This document shows positions 19,585-30,299 of a stretch of DNA of 64,000 nucleotides, piece by piece. The notes under the pieces are model-generated. The model ran no database searches. It had not been told where the DNA came from and worked only from the letters and a program-made list of their open reading frames with translations. Made by a program: the position numbers and the translations under genes. Positions within the stretch are counted from its first letter, which is position 1, and each line of letters begins with the position of its first letter. Source of the stretch: Aurantiochytrium sp. KH105 (taxonomy: Eukaryota; Sar; Bigyra; Thraustochytrida; Thraustochytriidae); NCBI GenBank assembly GCA_003116975.1, contig BGKB01000058.1, forward strand, positions 248,001 to 312,000, in the 5' to 3' direction.

Positions 19585-21108
19585 TTACTCCTCCTCCTTG
19601 GGTGGTGCCGGGGCAGCGGCCGAGGCGCCCTCGGCGCCACCACCCTGGGCCTTGCGGGGCCAGTACGTGTCGCGGAGCTTGGCGGGGATCTTCTTGAGGG
19701 CGTCCTTGGGGAAGAGACGCAGAAGGTCCCAGGCGAGATCGAGAGACTCGTAAATGTCGCGAGACTCGTACGAGCCCTGCGCGAGGAACTTGCGCTCAAA
19801 GTTGTCAGTGAACTGAAGGTACTTGAGATCCTCGCTGCTCAGGGCATCCTCACCGACGACAGCCTTCATTGCGAGCACATCCTTGCCCATGGCGTAGTTG
19901 GCGTAAAGCTGGTTGGCCACGGACCAGTGGTCAGCGCGAGTCATGCCCTCACCGACGGCGGACTTCATCAGACGCGAAAGCGAGGGGAGAAGGTTGATGG
20001 GAGGGTAGACCTGGGCGTTCTGGAGCGCGCGGTCGACGTAAATCTGACCCTCCGTAATGTATCCCGTAAGATCGGGAATCGGGTGGGTGATGTCGTCGTT
20101 GGGCATGGTAAGCACGGGCAGCTGGGTAATGGAACCGTTGCGGCCCTCAACACGGCCAGCGCGCTCGTAGAGGCAGGCCAAATCGGTGTACATGTAACCG
20201 GGGTAACCACGGCGACCGGGCACCTCCTCACGGGCAGCCGAGACCTCACGGAGCGAGTCGGCGTACGAACTCATGTCGGTAAGAATGACGAGCACGTGGA
20301 GCTCGCGCTCGTAGGCGAGGTACTCAGCGGTGGTGAGGGCGAGACGCGGGGTAATGATGCGCTCAATGGTGGGATCGTTGGCCAAGTTCAGGAAGAGGGC
20401 CGTGCGCGAAATGGCGCCACTCTCGGTGAAATCGTTGCGGAAGTACCGGGCAGTTTCCATGTTGACACCCATGGCGCCGAAGACGACGGCAAAGTTGTCG
20501 TCGTGGTGGTCAGTGACGTCCTTGCCCTGCACGAGACCGGCCTGGCGAGCGATCTGGGCGGCGATCTCGTTGTGGGGGAGACCGGCGGCGGAGAAGAGGG
20601 GAATCTTCTGGCCACGGGCGATACTGTTCATGGTATCGACGGCGCTGATGCCGGTCTGGATCATCTCCTTGGGGTAGGTGCGCGCGTAGGGGTTGATGGC
20701 CTTACCCATGATGTCGAGGTAGTTCTCGGCGAGGACGGGCGGGGCGTTGTCGATAGCCTTGCCGGATCCGTTAAAAGCGCGGCCAAGCATCTCCTCACTG
20801 ATGGGCATCTTCTGGGTCTCGCCCGTGAACTCGGCGTGGGTCGCGCGGTTATCAATGCCGGAGGTACCCTCGAAGACCTGGACGACGGCGCGCGAGCCGT
20901 AGATCTCGAGCACCTGGCCCTGGCGCTGCTCGCCGTTGCCGAGGGTGAGGGTGACAATCTCATTGTACTGGGGGCTCTTGACGTTCTCGAGCACCACGAG
21001 CGGGCCGTTCACGGCGCTGATGGTGCTGTAGTCCACGCGAGGGTTCACGTGGTAGTTCCGCACAGCCGCGCTGGCGTTCACATTGGCGAGGCCTGCGTCC
21101 GAAGCCAT
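19585..21108 (-). CDS. VMA2: V-type H+-ATPase subunit B
   Basis: The 507-residue product is the non-catalytic nucleotide-binding B subunit of the V1 sector, which with subunit A forms the ATP-hydrolysing hexamer that acidifies vacuoles and endosomes. It is near-identical in length to known B subunits. Diagnostic segments include [32 protein letters not shown] (in place of a P-loop), [40 protein letters not shown] and [14 protein letters not shown]. The frame is open 46 codons further upstream, but I start at the ATG at 21106-21108 because MASDAGLAN begins where conserved B subunits begin and the ATG has an ACC-ATG-G context. Highly expressed codon bias and high GC are evident. Confidence 0.97.
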   Translation of the reverse strand: MASDAGLANVNASAAVRNYHVNPRVDYSTISAVNGPLVVLENVKSPQYNEIVTLTLGNGEQRQGQVLEIYGSRAVVQVFEGTSGIDNRATHAEFTGETQKMPISEEMLGRAFNGSGKAIDNAPPVLAENYLDIMGKAINPYARTYPKEMIQTGISAVDTMNSIARGQKIPLFSAAGLPHNEIAAQIARQAGLVQGKDVTDHHDDNFAVVFGAMGVNMETARYFRNDFTESGAISRTALFLNLANDPTIERIITPRLALTTAEYLAYERELHVLVILTDMSSYADSLREVSAAREEVPGRRGYPGYMYTDLACLYERAGRVEGRNGSITQLPVLTMPNDDITHPIPDLTGYITEGQIYVDRALQNAQVYPPINLLPSLSRLMKSAVGEGMTRADHWSVANQLYANYAMGKDVLAMKAVVGEDALSSEDLKYLQFTDNFERKFLAQGSYESRDIYESLDLAWDLLRLFPKDALKKIPAKLRDTYWPRKAQGGGAEGASAAAPAPPKEEE

Positions 21109-22939
21109 GGTTGCTTGCTGCTGATCCGACGCAAGGGCTCTCTCTCGCTGCTTGCTTCCTGCTGCTGAGTGGCGCGTCCTCCTCGAGGATTTGCTGCTGC
21201 TGCTGCTGCTGCTGGCTGTACCAACAAGCCTCCCAATCAATTGCAATCGCCTTGCGCGTTCGCTCCCTCGGCGCGTGCGCGTGCGGCCGACGCCGACGAG
21301 CGAGCGCGCGGGCGGGGGCGCGGCCGGGCGGCCGGGCGGCGCTGCTCCTCCGCTGCTGCGGCGCGGGCTGTGCGGGGCGCGCGGGCGGCGGCTGCTGCTG
21401 CGGCTGCTCCTGCTGCGGCGGCGGCGGTGAAGCGGACTGCCCGAGGTTTCTCGCCCGCCTTGTGCATTTCAATCCAAGCAGCCACCGCGCTCCCGCCTTA
21501 ATCGCCGCCCCGTGCCCCCCTCGCCGCCCCCGTGCACCCCCCGCTTTTAAGGCGCCCCGCATAGATACGCTGCTGGGTCCATTCCGCGGCTGCCGGGTCG
21601 GGCCTCGCCCTCGCGCGCCCGCGCCCAAGGCCGGCCGGCCGCGCGTCCATCCATCCATCCATCCATCCGTCCACCCATCCGTCCGGCCGAGAGGCCGCGC
21701 GCGCGCGGGGGGGGGAAGGGGACAGCGAGGGGCCGGGAGGAAGAGGGGGCGCTCGGCCCCGGCCCCGGCCGCGCGCGGCGCGGCGCGGCGCTCGGGCGCG
21801 CGGCAGGACCAAATTGCGCGCGGGCGCGGAGATCTTGTGCCGACCAAAGTCGCAAGAAGGCAGCGCGCACGCTGCTGGGCGGGGACGGGGACGCCGCCGC
21901 AGGGGCCCAAGGGCGAGGGGGTTGAGTGGGCTGCGCCTGCAGAGTCACTCGGGAGAGAGGGACTTGCCCTGGCAGGGAAGGGAGGAACGCCAGGTTGCTT
22001 GCGTGCGTGTGAGCGAAAGCGTGAATACGTGCGTGTTTGCGTGAGAGGTGGGATAGTCGCCTGATAGAGGCAGAAAGGAGGAGCGAAGGTGGAGGAGAAG
22101 AGAAAAAAGCGCTGCGTTGGTTTTTGAGAGAGCGGTGACGGTATGACTCGACTTCAGGTGCCTCTGACAGAAGCAGAGGCACGCCGTCTTTTCTTTTCTC
22201 TCCTTCCCCACCCTTTCATGGTGCCGTGCATGCTCGAGGCGATTCGCTCAACATGAAGAAGCAACAAGACCTGCGAGGGACAGCAAATGACTCTTGCGTT
22301 GAGCCGTCCGGAACACAGGCCCTGAACGCTACTGGTCACCCCATCGTGTTCATTCTCACCCTTGGCATTCCGATGGACAAGGAAGAACTGTCTCTTGCTC
22401 ACAAAATCTTGGTGGCTCAATCGACAAGGTCTCAGAGCCAGTAATTAGGCTTCTTAAAAGCCGCGAATGATTGGGCAAACGCTGGCCGGCCGGGAGACCT
22501 TGATCGGCAAATCTACTAAACAGCGCCAGAATTGTGGCCTTCAGGACAAAGCCTGTTGTCTCGTCCCCCTCCGAGACATACATGAGGTATTTCTTGCATT
22601 CGACAAAAAACGACATCGCACGTGCTTCGCAGCCAGCCCTGAATTTCTCCAGTTCTGACTCCTTGCGGTAAGCAGCAGACGTCTGACCGCGTCAGCTCGC
22701 CGAGATGCATCTTTTGCTCTGCTGATCGCAAACTGATCGTTGCTGTTTTCAGTCGCCAAGTTGCACGGACAGTCTTGACTCGTAGGCCTATCATCACGCG
22801 AAGGGTGCCCCGCAAGTGATTCGATTTGCTCCTAGATGCGAAGTCCGCCTCATGGCCTTTTCGACGTTCCTTACGAACGCCAAGTGTATGCTTGCAAGCG
22901 CGATGCGTGCTGTTGGCCATGCGAACACCTGGAGGTTTA

Positions 22940-22965
22940 CGCAGCTGCAGCTGCAGCTGCAGCTG
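22940..22965. repeat. (GCAGCT)n self-complementary repeat
   Basis: Four consecutive GCAGCT hexamers form a self-complementary run. Similar CTGCAG/GCAGCT motifs are dense again at 23960-24010 and 24230-24300. Confidence 0.7.
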
Positions 22966-23707
22966 GGGTGGCGCATGGCTTCCCCGTGTTTGGGGTGGTC
23001 CTGCGAGAGATGCGTGGCCCACTTGTTTTTTTTGTAAAAACGATTGTACGAGTCCGTCGCCGCTCCACTCGGCCGAAGCTGTCCACCACGCAAGATTAGG
23101 CGTGCGTTGGCTCGTCTCGGCGTTGACAGAGCAGCAGCAGCAGCTAGCAAGCTAGCTATACTGCCTACTTCAAGATACGCATCACTATCCGCTCTGCTAT
23201 TTTTAGCTAGGCCGCGCAGCCCCCTCCCTCCCCCTCCCCCACTAACGACTCGACCGGCCACGCGGCGACCGTGGGTCAGACGAGCAGCAGCTTGGACGGA
23301 CGAAGCGTTTGCAATTCAGACGGCCAGCTAGATGCGCCGGTCGTGCGCTGCGATTGCGCGGACCCATTTCAGCCTCGACTAGGTGCGCTGCCGCAGAGCG
23401 TGCGTCCGCGTCATTGATCTTCATGTCACTTCACTTCACGCCGCAGTGGCCACTCTCAAATTTGCTGCATTCCCGGCGCAGACGCAACCATCCTCAGCTG
23501 CTCCTGCACACCTCGAGCACCTCTGGCATCTCGACCACCTTCTACAGCAAAAGACGTCTCAAACAAACAAGGCGCGCTTTGCGATCTTGCGCCTTGCTCT
23601 CGTGGTAGGGTGCGCTTCCTAATGATTTACGTAGTCAGATGCTAGGGCCCATCCGGACGAAGACACTGAACTCGAATAAGCCCGCGCCACTGCGGTAGTA
23701 CTACGCA

Positions 23708-23733
23708 CCGCCGCCGCCGCCGCCGCCGCCGCC
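23708..23733. repeat. GCC triplet run
   Basis: About eight uninterrupted CCG/GCC triplets lie in the gene-free interval. No open frame with a domain uses them. Confidence 0.8.
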
Positions 23734-25120
23734 ACTACGCGTCAAGCAGCCCAGAGAGCGAGCGACAACGGGAATCTGGTTGATGCCGCAGTGCTGGCTG
23801 CAGTTGCACGCGGGACGGCGAGCTCGCAGAACGCGACCTACTTCGCGTGCCACGATCGCGACTGGCACGCTCCGGAGTTTAGACGGGACGAGTCGAGACA
23901 AAGAATACTCAGAGCCAGGCAGAGCGAAGATCAAAGTTAGAAGAGAACAAAGACAAACAATGCTGGCTGCAGCTGCAGCTGCTGCAGCAGCAGCTCGTCG
24001 CGTCCGTCGCTGCGCCGCGGAGGCTGTTCAACCGCAGCAGCGAGCGAGCAAGCGTCCTTACTTTCCCTTTTCCCCTTTTCCTGCACGCGTTCCTTCGTCT
24101 GCGTCGGCAATAGCAAGTTCCAGCGGCCCGTCTCAGCCGCAGCCGCTGCCAACTGCAGCTACAGCACGTCGGCCAGGCTTCTGGCGGCGGACGCAGCCCG
24201 CCGCTGCGCCTTCGCGGTAAGAGTGCTCTTCTCTTCCTTCCGGCGCACGACGCAACGCTGCAGCCTGGCAGCTGCACTGCTGCAGCATCAGCACCAGTGG
24301 CAGCAGCCCGGCCCTCTCAAGAGCAGCGCAGGCGGCAGCTACCAGCCAGCCGCTCACCGCATGCCAGCTGCCCTGAGCGAGGCCCGCCACCCTACGCAGA
24401 GCAGCTGCGAGCGGCAGTAGCGGCGGCCTTGCGCGTCCACCCTGCGCTGCTGCCGCGAGCGACCATGTATACGTACGTAGTACCCCAGAGCGAGGCAAGG
24501 GCGGCCAAGATTCGATTTTCCAACCTCTGCGATGAGTCGATCTATCATCCTCGGCATTCATTCCTGCAGCGGCGGAGGGGCTACGGCAGCGGGGCTGAAG
24601 GAATGGGTGGCGGCACGGCCGCGCCGAGGAAGCCGCCCCTCCGACTCGCGACCGACGTCCGCACCGTCCGCGCCAGCGCCGCTGCCAGCGCTGCTGCTTG
24701 CTGCGCTGCAGACTGTCGTGCATCGTCTGCCCAAGCTGCCGCGTGGCGTCGCGCTGCGCAGGCGTGGGGGCTTCGAGGGCAGGCCTTGCATGCGGTGACA
24801 GCGGCGGGCCGGCGGGCGAGGCGCGGCCTTTCTCGTCCCTTGACTGATCGATCGCCATCGATCTCGCGAGGCGAGGCGCGTCGGGCGGTTCATTCACTGA
24901 ATTAACGTGGTCTGAATTGACGGTTCAGAGGCGAGGGTGACGCACGCGGTCCTCTGGGTCCGGTGCGCGCTATATCGCTTATTTTGATATGGAATGGACA
25001 AGAGGCAAACGTGTGAGTAGCGCAGCGGACCCGGGGAAGAGGAAGTGACGCAGACCCGCAGCGTGGAGCAGGGTGTGGGGGGCCGAGAAGGGTGGCGGCG
25101 TGGGAGCCATGGACAATGAG

Positions 25121-25195
25121 GCAACGCAAAGCCAAGCGAGGCGAAGCAAAGCAACGCAAAGCGAAGCAAAGCAACGAGAACCAAAGCAGGGCGGG
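25121..25195 (+). repeat. 5-nt-phased GCRRR repeat upstream of the phosphate transporter
   Basis: Fifteen pentamers run in perfect register from 25121. The first eleven all begin with GC (GCAAC, GCAAA, GCCAA, GCGAG, GCGAA and so on to 25175). The sequence varies while the 5-nt phase is kept, ending about 450 nt before the transporter ATG. Confidence 0.7.
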
Positions 25196-25643
25196 GAGGT
25201 TCGCCTCGAGGTAGATTCGGGCCTCCTCACGGCGCGAATCTGGCTCCAGCGGCAGGAAGCGAGGCGTGCACCCCGCCCGAGCCGTGTCGTGCCGTCATTG
25301 GCCGTCCGCCGCCATCCGTGCTGTCGCAAAGAAGGGCGAAATAGCCTGGCCGTCTGGGCCGGTAGTGTCGCTGTAAGTTGGATGTGTCGAGCGCCGAGAG
25401 GGGAAAAAAGGGTGAATCGAAGGAGGGAAGCCTTCGCTCGTCCGAGAGAGCGAGCAGCAGCCACCAAAGAATAAACCGGCCGTAACCAGAAACACTTGGC
25501 CCTTGGACGTTGGCCGAGAAGGCGGGACGACAGCGCCTCGAGAAGCAAAACCCAAACCTGCCAAGCTTGGCAAGCTCGGAACAAACCTGCCTGACATCAG
25601 TCAAAGGCGGTGAATAAGACCAACTTATCCCAGCGCAGCAACC

Positions 25644-27365
25644 ATGATGACAGATCAGCAGCAACAGCAGCAGGCGGTCCACGAGGATTCGCAGTATGCT
25701 TACGAGAATGAGCGTCCTGCCTTCGGATCGGAGATCAACATGGGCGGCGGCGGCGGCGTCATCATTCAAGAGAATATCGACAACCGCAGCCTGGCGCAAC
25801 GTGCTCATGCCAATGCCAAGCTGTGCGGCATGGGTATGCTGGCAGGTGCAGGCATGTTCTCCGAGGCCTACTTTCTCTTTGCCATCGGCAACGTTAAAAA
25901 CATCTGGAAACAGCTCTACCCTGAGTGCTACGATGGCGACGCCAGCTGCAGCGAGAACCTTGTCAGCAGTCTGACCTACATTGAAGTCATTGGCGTGATC
26001 ATTGGTATGCTCACCTTTGGCTACTTTGCCGACACCTTTGGCCGCCGCATCGGCTCGTGCAGCACGGCGATCATCATGTGTGTCGGCGGCATCCTCACGG
26101 CTGCCTCGGACGCCAGCTACCTGACTGGCCAGTGGATTTTCTTTGCCGTTGCGCTCTTCTTCTTCTCGTACGGAGTTGGCGGTGAGTACCCGCTCGCTTC
26201 GGCGTCTGCGGCTGAGCGGGCCGAAGAGGCCAAGAAGCGTCACTCTTACGCGCACCACATTCGCGGCAAGAGCGTCGTGCTGACCTTTGCCATGCAGGGT
26301 GTGGGCAACTTTGTCAACACCCTCATTATCATCTTTATCCTCCTCGGCCAAGGTTGCGATGGCGCCAGCGAGGATTGCTCAGATCGCTCTCTCGAGCTCA
26401 CCTGGCGTCTCCAGTACGCCATTGGCGCTCTCTTTCTCGTTGCTCTCGCCATTGGCCGTGTCATCTTCCTCAAGGAATCCAAGGTTTGGCAGACGAACCG
26501 TACCAAGTCGGATGAAATCGCGAGCAGTGCCAAGAGCGGCAACCACCGAAGCCTCATGTTCAAGCACTATTGGCATCGTCTTGTCGGTACTGCGGTCGGC
26601 TGGTTTGTTTGGGATATCGTCTTTTATGGCAACAAGCTCTTTCAGGGCACCATCATCAAGGTGATCATTGGCTCCGATGCCACCATTTACCAGACGCTCG
26701 AGTACACTCTTCTCAACTCTGGAGTTGCTCTCGTCGGCTACTACGTGGCTGCATTCACCATTGACAAGCCTTGGATGGGTCGTCGCCGCCTGCAGACCAT
26801 TGGTTTCTTCTGGATCTTTGCCCTCTTTCTCATTTGCGGCTGCGCCTACGAGGACCTCTCCAAGCCTGAGAACATTTCTTGGTTCCAGGCTCTTTACTAC
26901 CTGAGCTCCTTCTTTGGTCAGTTCGGCCCGAACTCCACCACCTGGCTTCTTCCCTCGGAACTCTTTCCCACGGACGTCCGCAGCCAGGCTCACGGTATCT
27001 CTGCCGCCTCTGGCAAGCTTGGTGCCCTCTTTTCGTCCTTGCTCTTCACCTACGGTTCTGGTGGTGAAGCGCTTGATGCCAAGATCATCTTCATCGTCTG
27101 CGCCGTCTGCGGTATTGTTGGTCTTGTCGTGACCGAGCTTTTTGTTCCAGATGTCACCAGCATGGACCTTTCCCACGCCGACGAGCGCTGGGAGCTTATT
27201 TTGGAAGATCGCGAGAATGAGTACTCTGGCGATGCTGTCAACGCCGAGTACCTCTCCCGCTTTGAGCGCATGATTGGCATCAAGCCTGCGCTCAAGTCTG
27301 CCTCTAAGGCCCGCGAGGACGTTAGCAAGGCTTCTTCGATTGAGAAGAACCCGGCTCTCGCTTAG
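25644..27365 (+). CDS. PHT1/PHO84-type phosphate:H+ symporter (MFS)
   Basis: The 573-residue product has about twelve membrane segments and the major-facilitator signature GYFADTFGRRIG between helices 2 and 3. The phosphate-transporter signature appears as GVGGEYPLASASAAE (GGDYPLSA in fungi and plants), and FYGNKLFQ lies in helix 7. FFGQFGPNSTTWLLPSELFP followed by TDVRSQAHGISAASGKLGA is nearly invariant in the PHO84/PHT1 family. A cytosolic loop of about 60 residues separates the halves, and both tails are hydrophilic. The role is plasma-membrane inorganic phosphate uptake. The first of two tandem ATGs (25644) follows AACC. An N-terminal Gln run and a Gly run are low-complexity additions. 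The substrate is strongly suggested by the family; close relatives of other specificity exist. Confidence 0.92.
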   Translation: MMTDQQQQQQAVHEDSQYAYENERPAFGSEINMGGGGGVIIQENIDNRSLAQRAHANAKLCGMGMLAGAGMFSEAYFLFAIGNVKNIWKQLYPECYDGDASCSENLVSSLTYIEVIGVIIGMLTFGYFADTFGRRIGSCSTAIIMCVGGILTAASDASYLTGQWIFFAVALFFFSYGVGGEYPLASASAAERAEEAKKRHSYAHHIRGKSVVLTFAMQGVGNFVNTLIIIFILLGQGCDGASEDCSDRSLELTWRLQYAIGALFLVALAIGRVIFLKESKVWQTNRTKSDEIASSAKSGNHRSLMFKHYWHRLVGTAVGWFVWDIVFYGNKLFQGTIIKVIIGSDATIYQTLEYTLLNSGVALVGYYVAAFTIDKPWMGRRRLQTIGFFWIFALFLICGCAYEDLSKPENISWFQALYYLSSFFGQFGPNSTTWLLPSELFPTDVRSQAHGISAASGKLGALFSSLLFTYGSGGEALDAKIIFIVCAVCGIVGLVVTELFVPDVTSMDLSHADERWELILEDRENEYSGDAVNAEYLSRFERMIGIKPALKSASKAREDVSKASSIEKNPALA

Positions 27366-27575
27366 ATTGGCATTTCTCCTTCCCTTTCTTCGTAGTTTTT
27401 TTTCTTGTAGATTATATCAAACACCTTCGTCTCCTTTTACTTCGTTTTCTATTTTTTCTGCTCTCTTTTGCGTCAGTCATTCATGATACTGCTGGCAACA
27501 TGTCGTGTGTTGTGCGCTGACCTGACTGTAGACCCCTTTTACCTGCCTTTCTAATAAAAAAATCGTCCCAAAATA

Positions 27576-27587
27576 GACGATATGCAT
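27576..27587 (+). repeat. Candidate left terminal inverted repeat of the ISL2EU-like element
   Basis: GACGATATGCAT, preceded by TA, pairs with the right end at 32631-32642 with one mismatch. A 16-17-base near-match in inverted orientation that brackets both genes is unlikely by chance, but there is no second copy in the window to confirm the boundary. Confidence 0.45.
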
Positions 27588-27821
27588 TGGTGCTCTGAAA
27601 CGCCTAAAAACGTGCAATTTCTCCTTAATCTACCCCCCACCTGTCAGATTAACTACTGGTAAGCAGGGAGAGGGCCTTGCGCGAAAAGAGATCAGAGCTG
27701 CAACTTAACCGTAGCAGACTGTCTGCGCGCTGGAGGCGCGTGCGCGGGTGCTTGCGCGCGCAAAAGCAGCGAGCGCGTGGGACTCGGAGCGAAGAAGCCA
27801 GAAGCGTGATCTCGTGTCGTC

Positions 27822-30281
27822 ATGGGTGTTACGGAGCTGCTCAAACAACTACGTTCGAAGCGACACAACGTCCAGCTCTACGAACTCTTGCGCGACAAGG
27901 ATGTTGGGATTGACGCCTCAGTCTGGCTGCACATGTACGTGAGCGTGCAGCATGAAGAGGTCTCAAAGGGCAACTTCACTAGCATCGTGCAAGGTTTTAT
28001 TGGGCGGCTTAAGAAGCTCAAAACATGGGGCGCTCGCCCTATCGTCGTCTTCGATGGCGTTTCAAACGAAATAAAGGCAAGCACGAACTCTGCAAGAAGC
28101 AACAAACGCGATAAAATTGTCCAAGGTTTGATGGAAGACCTACAAGCTTGCCTCAACGCCGGCGAGGAGCCTTCGACCGCGCTCATGGAAAAGATCTCAA
28201 AGGCAAACGCTGGCGTCACCCGTGATCTTGTTTACGCAGTTATCAGGCAGTTGCGAGTGGAGGGATACCCCTATGTGGTGGCACCCTACGAGGCAGATCA
28301 CACGCTTGTGGCGTTGCTCCATGAAGGTTCCATCCAATACATTATCTCAGTTGACTCAGACATGCTCGTTCACCGCGGCGGAAATGTCGTTGTCATCCCA
28401 CCGGGCTTCTGGCAGGACGGTTTGGGCATTCTCTACGACCCAGCGGCAAATACTGCGCCAGAAGATGAATCAAACGCGCTCTGCGACCGTCCACGTGACT
28501 TGGGTCTTATCATTGACAGAGTTGTAGGACACCACGCATGCGAGCCGCGTGAAGCGGCGGCCGCTGTGTGCCTTGCGTACGCGTTACTCGTGGATTCGGA
28601 CTATCACAACCTTAAAGGCGTTGGGGCAAAAACGGCACTGTCCGTCATGGAGCTGCTCTTGCATCGCGGAGTCACGCTGGAAAGCTGGAAAGACCCTGAT
28701 CAGCTCGCGGACATTCTCTGCAACAATTACGCGAAGCAACTACGCAAAGAGGATGTTGTCTCGGACATGAAAAGGGCGAAGGGCGGTCTTCTTGGGGGCA
28801 TCGCGCTGCACCTTGCAAAGCGCGAGATCAATTATCTCGATGAGAAGGTGGCGATTGACTCGGGATGCATTGTACGTTTCGGCAAAACAAGCTTCGACCG
28901 CGAGCAAGTGGACCTCATCTCCCTGGGTCTGCTTTGCATGCGTGATGGATGTGGATGCCAGAGGGAGAAGCCGAAACACCATGACGTTGGTCGGGGCTAT
29001 TCTGTGATTCAGCCTCAGGACACAGTCCAGCCTGTGCAGCTCACAGAAGACCTTATTATCGGGGCCAAGATGCGTGAGGAACATGTTGACACAGCATCGC
29101 TTGCCCAGTTGGCCCGCTGGCTCCGCACTCGCGGGCAATTTGCGTCTGGCAAGAAAAAGCATGAGCTTCGCGCGAGCGTGCGTGCCCAAATGGCTGCTGA
29201 AGCAGCAGCAAAGAAAGAGAATCGCCAGCTTACCAATCTGCGTTGCCCAGAGGGCCTCAGCGTCCTGCAGCTGTTGAGAAACTGCGGGCGGAATGTAGAC
29301 CTTCCACTGATAGACAACTCCGAAGCCAAGGCTGCACTTGCCGCCATCCCGTCAGACCGCTGGATCACCTATATCGGCGAAATGCAAGAGCGAGCGCCGC
29401 TGGTCTCGGAACAGTTGTTGCAGAAACATTTCAAGGACGTATGTACGAAGAAAGGTGTTTTTCGAAAAGGTTACAAGCGCATTTGCTTCCGCACACATCT
29501 TCGCGGATTCGCAGCCTACTTTGTACCGAATGGAGACAAGCCTGCCAAAGAGTGCTGGTTCAGGCTTCACTGCCCAAGGTCAATGGTCAATGCCACCTAT
29601 CCTGTCTTTGTGCGTTGTTCCATCGAATGGCATGAAGCGATGGACGGACGGCCTCCGTACGTGACAAAAGTCTGTGACCAGATGTGCGCCTGCCCCGCCG
29701 CCCGAGTTGATCAGGGATGCGTGCACGTGTGTGCTTTGCTACAAGCCGTGCAGAATCTTCGTCGCCGAGACCCGCGCGACAGCTGTCCAACGAGTATGCG
29801 CTGTGAATGGAACACGGCACGTGCTAAAGTCGAGGAGGACCTGGTGAACAATGAGATCTCTTATCTCGTCTTTGAGAAGGCTGATCCTTCCCAACAAGAA
29901 CAGAGAAAGAAGCACAACCCAGTGTGCATGTCAAATGATCTTGGTCGTGGAGCCTACGACCCCTGCCCTCCTGCTGTAGTCAATTCCGTCCTGCGGGATT
30001 TGCAAATGCGAGAGAAGTCGACATTGATTCCTAAAATCTTCAAGCTTATTGAAGTATGCGCGCAAGGTACTGAGGAAGGTGAAACGGGCATGTCGGTTAT
30101 GTACACGAAAGAACATGCGGCGAAAACTCGCTATGATCTCTGGTACAACTACGCGACTGCCGAGCTACAACGGACAGGTCTCGACAAAATCTCTCCTGAG
30201 CTCTCTGAGGCTTGGGAGTCGGAACTCTGCGCTGATGATACGGAGGCTGATCCTAATCAAGAGAATGACGGAAGCTTTTGA
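27822..30281 (+). CDS. XPG/FEN1-like nuclease fused to SAP-like and SWIM zinc-finger segments (transposon accessory protein)
   Basis: The 819-residue product opens with an XPG N-domain (MGVTELLKQL, GIDASVWLHMY, ARPIVVFDG) and an XPG I-domain (VAPYEADHTLVALL, IISVDSDMLV), then a helix-hairpin segment DSDYHNLKGVGAKTAL. The metal-binding acids are all present: D31, D78, E157, D159, D178, D180, D260, spaced almost as in FEN1. Residues about 420-460 (LAQLARWLRTRGQFASGKKK) look like a SAP DNA-binding motif. Residues about 620-645 carry a SWIM zinc finger (CACPAARVDQGCVHVC), followed by SCPTSMRCEWN, both typical of ISL2EU second proteins. The YqaJ nuclease usual there is absent. A structure-specific nuclease acting during transposition is my inference. 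Its stop codon lies 18 bp from that of the convergent transposase. Confidence 0.85.
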   Translation: MGVTELLKQLRSKRHNVQLYELLRDKDVGIDASVWLHMYVSVQHEEVSKGNFTSIVQGFIGRLKKLKTWGARPIVVFDGVSNEIKASTNSARSNKRDKIVQGLMEDLQACLNAGEEPSTALMEKISKANAGVTRDLVYAVIRQLRVEGYPYVVAPYEADHTLVALLHEGSIQYIISVDSDMLVHRGGNVVVIPPGFWQDGLGILYDPAANTAPEDESNALCDRPRDLGLIIDRVVGHHACEPREAAAAVCLAYALLVDSDYHNLKGVGAKTALSVMELLLHRGVTLESWKDPDQLADILCNNYAKQLRKEDVVSDMKRAKGGLLGGIALHLAKREINYLDEKVAIDSGCIVRFGKTSFDREQVDLISLGLLCMRDGCGCQREKPKHHDVGRGYSVIQPQDTVQPVQLTEDLIIGAKMREEHVDTASLAQLARWLRTRGQFASGKKKHELRASVRAQMAAEAAAKKENRQLTNLRCPEGLSVLQLLRNCGRNVDLPLIDNSEAKAALAAIPSDRWITYIGEMQERAPLVSEQLLQKHFKDVCTKKGVFRKGYKRICFRTHLRGFAAYFVPNGDKPAKECWFRLHCPRSMVNATYPVFVRCSIEWHEAMDGRPPYVTKVCDQMCACPAARVDQGCVHVCALLQAVQNLRRRDPRDSCPTSMRCEWNTARAKVEEDLVNNEISYLVFEKADPSQQEQRKKHNPVCMSNDLGRGAYDPCPPAVVNSVLRDLQMREKSTLIPKIFKLIEVCAQGTEEGETGMSVMYTKEHAAKTRYDLWYNYATAELQRTGLDKISPELSEAWESELCADDTEADPNQENDGSF

Positions 30282-30299
30282 AATAAGAAGATTCAGTGC

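Larger units (their letters stand above)
21109..25643. other. 4.5-kb gene-free region between divergent V-ATPase B and phosphate transporter genes
   Basis: This is the longest stretch without a supportable gene. 21180-21820 is a very GC-rich leader with a CAG/CTG run (21191-21212) and a CATC run (about 21648-21675). 22940-22965 is a (GCAGCT)n palindromic repeat. 23708-23733 is a GCC run, and 23960-24450 is rich in GCAGCT/CTGCAG. 25121-25195 is a 14-unit 5-nt-phased repeat. Frames of 70-250 codons are low complexity in overlapping phases. I saw no tRNA cloverleaf or rRNA. Hidden multi-exon or non-coding genes cannot be excluded. Confidence 0.5.

Noticed and set aside
19573-21168. Plus-strand open frame of 531 codons opposite the V-ATPase B gene
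   Set aside because: It is the GC-rich antisense shadow of a perfectly conserved gene; its product is rich in Gly/Val/Asp/His and matches no family.
21111-22182. Long frames on both strands upstream of the V-ATPase B gene
   Set aside because: Extreme GC with few stop codons; no domain and no conserved start.
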